Positions 36,101-45,000 of a stretch of 45,000 nucleotides of DNA are shown here, piece by piece (within the stretch, counting starts at the first letter, position 1; each line of letters opens with the position of its first letter). This stretch comes from Lingula anatina. Taxonomy: Eukaryota; Brachiopoda; Lingulata; Lingulida; Lingulidae. The position numbers and the translations under genes are program-made. The notes beneath the pieces were generated by a model that ran no database searches, was not told the origin of the DNA, and saw nothing but the letters and a program-made list of their open reading frames with translations. The stretch covers positions 297,806-342,805 of the forward strand of contig NW_019774003.1 in the NCBI RefSeq assembly GCF_001039355.2. Reading direction: 5' to 3'.

Positions 36101-39100
36101 TACGTGCTAATTAAAACAGCTTATCATGAAAAAATAAAGTTCAATCATCTAAGAATTAGTTTTAATAAAAGAAGACTGTAGATAATAAATGATTAATCGT
36201 CTATTATCCAATAAATATTGGGTGTGTCTTCCCTATTTTTGAACAACAGCTTCACAATGTCTCCTGCAATTTGCCACCAAATTCTGTCAATCTTGCATTG
36301 TGAGCCTGTTCCATTCCTAAATTACTGCCTGCTGGAGCTTTCTTATGTTTCCGACTTGAGGTTGTCTCTCATTAACTGCTCTGTCAATCATATCTTTAGC
36401 ATGTTCAATTACACTGAGAATTGGCGAATATTGCAGGGCCATCCAAATTTGGAATACCATGCTGTTGCAGCGCGATTTGCACGGACCGTGCTTTATGAAT
36501 GGGCAAATTGTCCTGCACCAAAATGATATTTCTTCCTGGATTTGCTTGAATGTGTGATTGCAAGCACCCCAATGGTATTTCTTTTCTGTATCGTTGACTA
36601 GTGTATCTCCCTTGCATGACGTACAGTGGCAATTTTTCATCATATGAGAAAGCACACCATACTATGACGGGTACTCCGCCATCCTGAATACGTGGGTGAT
36701 CACAATCACCCTGAAACGCTTGGTTTGGACCTCTCCAGACTCCCAGCCAACCATCTGCATACATCAAAGTGAATCTGCTCTCGTCAGTCCACAGGACCCT
36801 TCACCCAGTCCTTAGATTCTATCTTTCTCGTCATCTGGCTTATGCCAAACTTATCTGCTTGTGTCTTTTGGTCGACGGTGGCTTTTTAGGAGGCTTTTTA
36901 AATGAAAGTCCAGCTTCTAAATTATGCCTGTTGACTGTCTGCCTACTGATTCGAGCTCTTCCTAATCCAGGCCAGATGTTTCTCAGCTGTTTGGTCGACA
37001 TGAACCGGTTCTGGTGGCGTAGTCGAACCTAACATCTTCTAACACTTGCGTGGGTTAATCTCGGTATACCAGAAAGAGGCTTGTCCAATACATGATGAGT
37101 TTGGCGCCATTTTGCTACCAGCTTGGACACTTGACTTGGTGCTACTCTCTATTGCCTTGCAATCTGTCTGTATAGGAAGCCATCTCTCTGGCACCTCAGC
37201 GAGATGGCTTCCTATAATTTGCCATCTGATTACCTCGTTGAGTCTTCTTCTAACCATTGCTTGGTACAATATAACAAATTGTGCCCATGAAACCAGCCAA
37301 ATTGGAAGCTCCGCATGGCATGCCCAAACTGTGTTTTTCGCAAGTGGCACCCCTATTGCATATTCTACCCTACCCAACAGTAAATAATACTCAAATGTCA
37401 CGGTCCACTAGTTCAAAGTAAGAACGAGATACATGTTTAGCTACTGTACAAATTTTGCCTCAATAAAAAGCTTGGTTGCTGAGAAATTTGAGAAATTAGA
37501 AAGTGTTGCTTAACTTATGAGCATCAGTGTATGTATTCCGAGCAAGGTGTACCAGTTTGTTGAATCTTTGATTTGTTGTTTTAACAGTATTAAAATACTT
37601 GCGTACTCGGTTTATGAGTCTTTTTGATTGACCAATGTAGAATTCAGGTTGGACAGATGAACAATATATGGCTTTTGAGATTTACAAGCCATATTCTCAT
37701 TTGGTATTCATACTTTTTATATACTATTGTAGTATTGTCATCATGTTCTCTGTTTGTTCTAGTATTGGGTTACAATAATTTAATGTCGTACATGCACTGG
37801 CTTCGTTCCTATTTCTCAGGGCTCGTTTAAAATCAAAGTGGACGTTATAGACAAAGACGTAGCAGCCAGTCTGGATGGTAACCCAGGAGACGATAGAGTG
37901 GACACATTTGAAGCCGTAATTCCCGTAAATGCGATAGTACAGGACGTTGGCGACAACACGTGGAACTTTGAGAGCATCACGGGGAAGAGACAGCAAGAAC
38001 CAACGTCGTAAGTTGCCGGTATAATCTGTGTATACATGTTACTTTATTTCAAACAAGTTTGGCTGCTTCATAGTGTAACATGCCAATGGTGGATTACTGC
38101 ATACTTGAAGCTTAGGTATGAATGTAAGGAAGGTTGATAGACTGTTACTAACAGACATACTGCATACGGTAAATGATGGATATTCTATAATATTTCATAA
38201 ATGAGAACTAATAATATTTTGCTTCATAAGTAACATATAACTCGCTTAATTAGTAACATCAAGTTTTTTTCTTCTCTTTTCAGGTTGACCTTCAACGTTA
38301 AAGCGTATTGTGATCCAGGTAAAATTAAATGTTTCTGAACTTTTTACAGCGATTAGATAATTAAAATATACTTCACTGCATTTGAAATGAATGACACCAA
38401 CATTTACGTAGAGATGATGCAGCTAAGGTACAGGCATGATCGCGATTTTTTTATTTGTGAAATTAACTTTGTCTCTTAACAGATTAAATAGTGTATTCAC
38501 TAACTTGCATATGCCCACAGTAAAGTCAAAAAGTAAATAATATGGTCTAACAAGACATGTAAATGAAAATAAAAATAGGAAAATGTAACTTCCTCTTGAA
38601 ATATATACGAGGCATTTCTGTCACAATCTTTTCATTATCTCACCAGGTTGGGTCGGGTTTGATTGTGGTACCAATGTGGACGAGTGCGCCAGCAATCCAT
38701 GCGTAAACGGCGGGAGTTGTTTTGACGGTACCAACATGTACACGTGTATCTGTCCTCCTGGGTACGCTGGCACGAACTGCCAGTCGAAAGTGTTGGAATG
38801 TTCTAGCAACCCTTGTCAAAATGGTGGAACCTGTGTTCAAGGAAACAACGCCTATACCTGTCAGTGCGCCTCGGGATTCTCAGGGATAAACTGTCAAGTG
38901 AACGTGAACGAGTGCGCCAGTACTCCGTGCCAGAACGGGGCGTCATGCATTGATGGCATTAACTCGTACCGCTGTCAATGTATCGCGGGGTTTGCCGGGA
39001 CTAACTGCGAGATTAATATTGATGAATGTGGCAGTAACCCATGTAAAAATGGCGCTCGGTGCATAGATGGCGTCAACTCCTTTACCTGTGTATGTCCAGC

Positions 39101-40275
39101 TGGGTATACTGGAACAACATGCGCTACAAACGTCAACGAGTGTGCCAGTAATCCATGCCTGAATTTCGGTACTTGTGTTGATGGTGTGAATTCCTACAAG
39201 TGCCGCTGTGTGCCGGGGTTCGCAGGGTCTCGGTGCCAGGTCGACGTCAACGAATGTGCCAGCAATCCCTGTCAAAACGGCGCATTGTGCTTGGACCGCC
39301 AAAATGCGTACACCTGCATGTGTCGACCAGGGTACACGGGAGTTACCTGCGGAGTTAACATCGACGAATGCGCCAGAGTGCCGTGTCAAAATGGCGGGAC
39401 ATGTTCAGATCTCATCAACTCCTACACGTGTCAGTGTTTGGCAGGATTTACGGGAACTGATTGCGAAACAAACATTGACGAATGTGCAGACAAACCATGC
39501 CAGGATAATGCCAAATGCCAGGACGGCATTAATGGATTCACCTGTATTTGTCCCAGCGGGTTTACTGGTGCCAGATGCCAGAATAAAGTCAGTTATTGTG
39601 ACGGTCAGCCATGTGGACAGTCAAGCACGTGCCTGGAAATGGCAGATGGCTACCGTTGTAAATATCCTTCTGGACATGCTGGTGATCGCTACCAGGTGCC
39701 GCTGATGTGCAAGAAAAACCCGTGTCAGAACCGAGGTATCTGCGTCATGGATAATTTCACAGCTGTGTGTTTCTGCAGAGACGGATATTTTGGAAGCACC
39801 TGTCAGTTTTCTCTTCACCAGGTGACTGGGTCCTTCTCTGGCAATTACGTGTGCTCCTTCAACTGCAGATGCAAACACGGCATGAAAGGTGAGTGTTAGT
39901 TGGATGTGATTGGCAAAAAGTCAGTTAACAACTTCATGATTTACCTCTTGTTCAAACCTTAACGTTTGACTAGTAAGAATTTTATATGCTCCATTTGCAA
40001 AACGTTTTTAATCTTTTGGAGTAAACAATGATAAAATCTTATTCAGTTTATTTAGACTCATTGTTATGTAGTTTCATTAAAAATTTCACCGCATCCAAAT
40101 TATCTTTAATAGAAAGGAAATAATTTTGTTTTCAGGTCCGAAGTGCAACGAGCGAGACCCATGTGCATACATCAAGTGTCAGAACAAAGGTGCCTGCGTC
40201 TCCGAGTCCGAAATTTCGTTTACATGCCTCTGTCCCAAGGGACATTGCGGTCAATTTTGTGAAACTCGATGCTAA
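33152..40275 (+). CDS. Gene C: secreted MNNL-EGF protein, A/B chimera
   Basis: Seven exons: 33152-33211, 33638-33807, 35474-35606, 37820-38007, 38284-38318, 38647-39888 and 40136-40275 (TAA 40273). They total 1968 nt, 655 residues; the first five exons have exactly the lengths of gene A exons 1-5. The signal peptide is MDVPLKTSPIWIFSLLSACF. The MNNL block has GKIAVQLLNF, GQCCDNSLTFFC, CDTSFKLCF, SCAYGS and TTWPGSFKIKV. CDPGWVGFDC then leads into EGFs 1-7, almost identical to gene A EGFs 1-7. From about 39465 the sequence switches to gene B type: EGF DECADKPCQDNAKC, the C5/C6-to-Tyr EGF, another EGF, the DSL-like segment and a final EGF ending CETRC. There is no TM segment; secretion is predicted. 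It is the hybrid member of the cluster. Confidence 0.88.
33951..33996. repeat. (CA)n microsatellite, interrupted
   Basis: CA repeats with CAGA and CGCA interruptions in gene C intron 2. Confidence 0.9.
34365..34571. mobile_element. MITE of about 207 bp with TIRs of about 29 bp
   Basis: The left end TAAAACCCCCTTTACACTGG then ACGGCGTCC is inverted at the right end (GGAAGCCGTCCAGTGTAAAA then GGGGCTTTA) with three or four mismatches. The interior is non-coding. In gene C intron 2. Confidence 0.85.
35574..35720 (+). repeat. Decaying duplications of the exon 3 donor region, gene C
   Basis: Exon 3 ends with CCTTTCTTGGCAAACTTTAC before TGGCCG|GTAT. The intron repeats ATTCCTTTCTTGGCAAATG at 35611-35629 and again, more diverged, at about 35684-35720, where AAGTGGCCGGTAT recreates the donor. 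The real donor is fixed by phase with exon 4. Confidence 0.65.
35850..37529 (-). mobile_element. Tc1/mariner-family transposon, degenerate
   Basis: Terminal inverted repeats CACTGATGCTCATAAGTTAA at the left and TTAACTTATGAGCATCAGTG at the right, flanked by TA on each side as for Tc1/mariner. About 1.68 kb. A broken transposase lies on the minus strand. It sits in gene C intron 3, opposite to the gene. Confidence 0.92.
36240..37257 (-). pseudogene. Tc1-like transposase pseudogene
   Basis: Reads in fragments across frames. N-terminal helix-turn-helix-like MVRRRLNEVIRWQIIG starts at 37257. A central DDE-type region (MYADGWLGVWRGPNQAFQ; VPVIVWCAFSYD; IILVQDNLPIHKA) lies at 36405-36767, and the sequence IEHAKDMIDRAV continues in another frame at about 36320-36440. 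The frameshifts make it inactive. The QDN(L)P-H motif and the W-S/G region mark the Tc1 group. Confidence 0.85.
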
Positions 40276-40413
40276 TTGGTTAACGCTCCTGAGTATACAC
40301 ATTATAGTGATACCGGCATGGAATGTAGTAGTGATGTCGGCATGAAGTAAAGTTCGATGCAAAGAATTGAATTTGAAATTTCCACTTCCTGGGTACACGT
40401 GAAAATGAAACTG

Positions 40414-40419
40414 AGTAAA
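40414..40419 (+). terminator. Variant polyadenylation signal AGTAAA of gene C
   Basis: AGTAAA 138 bp after the stop, at the position aligned with the gene B AATAAA; both are followed by a TGAGCA motif. No canonical hexamer was noticed before gene D begins. Confidence 0.4.
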
Positions 40420-40772
40420 AGTATTATGTGAGCACAATTTACAAGTTCTGCGTTATGTTATCATATTACACACAAGAAACATAAAATGTATCATCTCTAT
40501 AAACACGTTTTTCAGACTTTTCAGTAAAAAGATAAAAAAACACAAATTTCAAGATACTTAGGGTATATGCAATACGATATATAGGATATATATCTTAAAT
40601 ATTAAATAGATTAATTTAGATAAAAATTAAAGTAAGCTATAGAACAAAATCCTCACGGGGAAAATCACAGGCAAGCCTCATGGATGTGGTTTATGAACCA
40701 AAATGTACCAGCAGCCAAGCCCATTATTCAACTGGCTGTGTTATCAAGGATGCTGAAGATTTTACAGTTACT

Positions 40773-40862
40773 AAGTTAAGGTCTCATATGGATGTTTTCA
40801 CATGAACCCTTGCATGCTGTACCGGTCACTTGTTTTCAACCTGTCTGTCACCGATATCCATT
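40773..40862 (+). promoter_or_regulatory. Promoter-proximal block of gene D, conserved with gene B
   Basis: AAGTTAAGGTCTCATATGGA and CCGATATCCATTATG, nearly the same as 26733-26822. The intergenic space after gene C is under 0.6 kb, so this block probably carries the gene D core promoter. Confidence 0.6.
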
Positions 40863-43800
40863 ATGGAACTGACGGGTGCTTCGCTGGTTTTGACTCTCAT
40901 CATAATATCAGTTCAGGTCAGTTATTCCTCTATCTCTCTCTCATCCCCTTTTCCCTCTCTCACTCTCTGTTCAACACACGCAAACACGCGCACGTGCGCG
41001 CATTTTCATCACTTCCTCTCTCTCTTTCTTAAATAATAATAAAAAAGATTTACCTAAATACTCATTTTTGGCTATCTGCTTTTTAGAAACGAACCAAAGA
41101 TATGCACTTAGGATACTCTTCCTACCCTTGGCAATACAAAAAAAGCGGCTGGCACTCCTCGACAATAATGTTTAAGTAGCCTTTAGCAGATGAATAGTTA
41201 GACAAAATTTGCATTACTTTCAAAACTGTAGCTCCTCACAAAAGTGGATTCTACTGGGAAGATAGCAGTGCAGCTGCGTAGATTTACGAATGCCAATCAT
41301 AAAAGTGCAAATGGACAGTGCTGTGACAGTATTCTGACATTCTGGTGCAACTTGGACCCTTGTGATACGACGTTCAAGTTGTGCTTTGACGGCAGCAGTG
41401 GGTAGGTTTTGGAGTAAAATAATGATCAAAATTGTTCTGACAAAAGCCTTTCATTTAAATTATATATATATATATATATATATATAGTTTAGATTAAAAA
41501 CATAAAAAAAGATCGGATGTTGATAAATGAAGACAAAGAGCTGCTCCCCTCTTAGGGTCAACCTTCGCGGTAACATAAACATGTACCGGTACACATACAC
41601 ATATATATAGGTCCGTATGCCAACGATACAGCACATCAGAGTCTTAATATTCACTTAGAGTCTTTATATATTCACTTGGTAAAAAGGCAATAGATGTAAA
41701 GCATTCTAACAAAGAAGAAATAATAGGATTTTAACTAATCACGGTACATCCTGTCACAGAATTGTAATCTTATGAATTTTATCTATACCCAACATCAAAA
41801 GATTTTAAAATGTCTTTCCCGCTTCATATTCTAGGAGCAATTCCATGGATTCATGTGCCTATGGGTCTTTTGGGTATTTGGGGGATACAAAGAGCAATGA
41901 TACATATTTTAGAAATGAAAATGGATTTAAAGATCCTTTTGTTGCAGATATTACTTCATGGCCGGTAGGTTGCCTCTTGAAAGGGTGCATGTTCAGATAT
42001 AATGGATAAAACAATCCCTTTTGTACTGCAGTACTGCAAACAGTTTATAAGACAAAAGAAGCCGTATCGTAGGTCTCTTGTATATTTGGACTATATCTTT
42101 CTTATCGAGAGTAGTCTTGTTGAATTGCAGTGCATTAATCTTAATTAATTGAAATTCAGTGCTTTTTTACTTTTCATCCGCCCGTAAAAGCCTGTCAAAG
42201 CATACAAAAAAATTCCTAAAATATACGGTGACAGTGCCACACACTAACCATGTGCCATTTAACGGTTCTTTGAAACTAAAAATCTATTTAATAGTTAACT
42301 CATAGGCGAAGTTTTATCTTCCTATAAATATACTTGTTCACAGTGTAAATGTTATGAGTCAATTTAGGGTTCCTTCAAATTAAAAGTGGACGTAAAGGAC
42401 ATAGATGGAGGCCCATCCGGAGGCGACGACCCCATTGACTTCTTGCAGACGACCATCACAACAGCCGCCGCCCCCAGTGAGAACGCTGCATCCTGGACCT
42501 CGGTGTCCTTGCAGGGAACTAGAGGGACAGAACCCACGTCGTATGTTGATATCAGAAAATATTGAAACGACATCAGTGCCAAATAATGTATTTCTACGAG
42601 TAAATCTTAAACATGTTCGATACATAATTTCAATAAGACTTCAAGCCACAATACACTCGGGGTATTACACCTGCCGGTGTGACAGGAATGGTAATCCGCT
42701 AGGCTGTAGTCTGTTCCCCGTAACTTTGTACAGGTGACAATCTTCCCGTGTACTAATCTCAATACTACGACTAACCCGAAACCTGTCCTATATATATGGG
42801 ACCCTAGACTACCATTCCTTAATGGACTACCATTCCTGTTACCCAGTTTACAAGTCGTTTGACATAATGATAACAATTATTATTTTACCTAAATTTCTCT
42901 CTTTTTTCACAGGCTTACTCTGCAAGTCAAAGTTTACTGTGACCCAGGTAAGGCAGTGAAGGCCATTTGAACTTGTCGCACTGTATTCTTATTCATTAGC
43001 AAACATTTATTATGGCAAAGATTTATGTTAGAAAGAGAACCTCGTGGATAAAATACCGGGGGGTGATTATACTCTTTTTTTCTGGTAGTATCTGGTAGAA
43101 AGACTACCTTTTTTCACAAACATACAGCTAGCTTAGCTTTAAAAATAAGGACAGTTAATTTTCTTTGTTATAATTACATGCCTATACACAACCGTTACAA
43201 ATGCAATGTTTTTCATTCTATATTTCAGGATACACAGGGGCAGATTGTGCCACTAACATAAACGAATGCGCCAGCAACCCATGTAGTAACGGTAACACAT
43301 GCCAAGACAACATTAATTCCTACACGTGCCAGTGCCCCACTGGATATACTGGTCTTAACTGCTTGACAAATATTAATGAATGTGCCAGCAGTCCATGTCA
43401 GAACGGCGCCACGTGTCTGGATGGGGTGAATGCCTACACGTGCCAGTGTACCCCTGGTTATACCGGAGTTCTCTGCCAGGTTAATATTGATGAATGTGCC
43501 AGCAGTCCGTGCCAGAATAATGCCACGTGTCTGGACGGCATCAAGGGATTCACATGTGACTGTCCCGGGGGATTCACGGGGACCCTGTGTGAAACTGATA
43601 TCAATGAATGTGACAGCAACCCGTGTGTTAACAGTGGGACTTGTCAGAATGAAATAAACGCGTTTACATGTCAGTGTCCTAATGGTTTTACCGGGACAAT
43701 TTGTGAGACGAACATTGATGACTGTGTTAACGCTCTTTGTTATAATAACGCCACGTGTGTAGACGGCGTTGAATCCTATCAGTGTCAGTGTGTTGCAGGA

Positions 43801-45000
43801 TTCACAGGCACACAGTGCCAGACGGACATTGACGAATGTCTCAACGTAACATGCCAAAATAATGCCACATGCCAGGACGGCATAAATGGATTTAGCTGCC
43901 TTTGTAGCGATGGATACACAGGGCAGCTGTGTGAGTCTGATATTGACGAATGTGGGAGAAGCCCATGTCAGAACAATGGAACGTGCCAGGATTTTATCAA
44001 CATGTACACCTGTAACTGCTCAACCGGTTTTACAGGTACACATTGTGAAACCAACATCGATGATTGTGTTAATAATACCTGTCAAAATGGCGCCACTTGT
44101 ATAGACGGAATCATCGACTTCACCTGTCATTGTCCACCAGGTTATACGGGACAGTCTTGTGAAACCAACATCGATGATTGTGTTAATAATACCTGTCAAA
44201 ATGGTGCCACCTGTATAGACGGAATCATCGACTTCACCTGTAATTGTCCTCCAGGTTATACGGGACAGTCTTGTGAAACCAACATCGATGATTGTGTTAA
44301 TAATACCTGTCAAAATGGTGCCACTTGTATAGACGGAATCACCGACTTCATCTGTCATTGTCCACCAGGTTATACGGGACAGTCTTGTGAAATTGACATA
44401 GACGAGTGTTCAAGCTTGCCTTGTACCAATGATGGCAGATGTCAAGACGCTGTGGATGGCTTTCAGTGTTTGTGCCGGTCTGGTTTTACAGGCAGGCAAT
44501 GCGAAAACAACATTGACGAATGCGCTAGTGACCCATGTTTAAGCAACGCAACTTGTCTGGATGAAATCGATTCATACCGCTGTTTGTGCCCGCGTGGTTT
44601 TGTAGGCGACAGATGCGAGAAAGCAAGTCCTTGTCAGCGCCAGTTATGTCAAAACGGAGGGAAATGCATTGACAACGGTGTCTCCTATACTTGTCAGTGT
44701 AAATTAGGATATCGTGGACAACAGTGTGAAATCCTAGAGACAACAGATGTCAGCACCACCCCGACGAGCAGCGACGCGTGTATATCAAACCCTTGTAAAA
44801 ACAATGGTCACTGCAAGACGAAGGACGACCATTATACATGCTTTTGCAGCAACGGCTTTTACGGCCCACAGTGCCAGTTTGAAATCTTTGAATGCTTCAG
44901 CAACCCTTGCCAAAATTATGGCACTTGCCACGACATCGTTGGGGGCTTCTTTTGCAAGTGCCTACCTGACTTTGCCGGCAAGTTCTGCGAAATCCGCCTC
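40863..45000 (+). CDS. Gene D: MNNL-EGF protein, open at window end
   Basis: Exons 40863-40916, 41232-41401, 41835-41964, 42368-42540, 42913-42947 and 43229 to beyond 45000; at least 778 residues here, phases identical to gene B. The signal peptide is MELTGASLVLTLIIISVQ. The MNNL block has GKIAVQLRRF, GQCCDSILTFWC, CDTTFKLCF, SCAYGS, TSWPGSFKLKVDV and LQVKVYCDPG. GYTGADC then leads into 13 EGFs, a short Thr/Ser linker (ETTDVSTTPTSSD) and two more EGFs, the second ending at the window edge. EGFs 8-10 are an almost identical triplet. Its EGFs are more diverged from gene A-C EGFs than its MNNL exons are from B. Whether it is secreted or anchored cannot be seen. Confidence 0.88.
41461..41486. repeat. 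(AT)13 microsatellite
   Basis: AT run in gene D intron 2, the same intron that carries the longer AT run in gene B, though not at an alignable position. Confidence 0.9.
42675..42845. mobile_element. Probable short inverted-repeat element in gene D intron 4
   Basis: GTGTGACAGGAATGGTAATC near the left end and GGACTACCATTCCTGTTACC near the right end are inverted copies. A further GACTACCATTCCTTAATGG lies just inside. A related fragment is at 16697-16735. Target duplication was not resolved. Confidence 0.5.
44047..44388 (+). repeat. Three tandem 114-bp EGF units in gene D
   Basis: Units start GAAACCAACATCGATGATTG at 44047, 44161 and 44275. Each is exactly one 38-residue EGF (NIDDCVNNTCQNGATC; PPGYTGQSC). 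They differ at a few positions, for example CAT/AAT for His/Asn. A recent in-frame amplification inside the exon. Confidence 0.95.

Noticed and set aside
38621-39389. Antisense frames over the gene C EGF exon
   Set aside because: They mirror EGF coding sequence, the same as those over gene A EGFs 1-7.

Overview
Animal nuclear DNA. Genes are split by GT-AG introns, the base composition is AT-rich, and there are many small inverted-repeat transposons, microsatellites and extracellular EGF-repeat proteins. It is probably a marine invertebrate (lophotrochozoan or invertebrate deuterostome). Nothing in the window fixes the species.

Layout. (1) 1-4820, plus strand: the 3' end of a MIF4G-domain translation factor gene (MIF4GD/SLIP1-like). 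Its introns hold a three-copy MITE family, a minisatellite and a large fold-back palindrome. (2) 6018-19476, minus strand: gene A, ten coding exons, about 2745 residues. It has a signal peptide, an MNNL (Notch-ligand N-terminal) domain, 61 EGF repeats encoded by one 7.07-kb exon, a Thr-rich stem, an SEA-like domain, one transmembrane helix and a short tail. (3) 19477-26822: intergenic DNA with MITEs and an old duplication. (4) 26823-32344, plus: gene B, seven exons, about 609 residues, secreted MNNL-EGF protein. (5) 33152-40275, plus: gene C, seven exons, about 655 residues, secreted; a chimera of A-like 5' and B-like 3' parts. (6) 40863 to beyond the window end, plus: gene D, B-like 5' exons followed by at least 15 EGF repeats.

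Genes A-D are a tandem family of Notch-ligand-like proteins. They share exon lengths and intron phases (signal exon; 170 nt; 130/133 nt; 173/188 nt; 35 nt; EGF exon). All have an MNNL-type N-terminus, but none has a recognisable DSL domain after it: the chain runs straight into EGF repeats. B and C carry a cysteine-rich segment near the C-terminus that resembles a displaced DSL or half-EGF, and an EGF whose C5 and C6 are both tyrosine. One member is membrane-anchored and two are secreted, so a set of Notch-pathway modulators (ligands, co-ligands or decoys) is the most interesting reading. That function is inference; exon structure and domain order are seen directly in the sequence.

Mobile DNA is dense: a degenerate Tc1-like element in a gene C intron, a Harbinger-like element in a gene B intron with another MITE nested in it, and four further short inverted-repeat elements. 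No tRNA, rRNA or CRISPR array was recognised.
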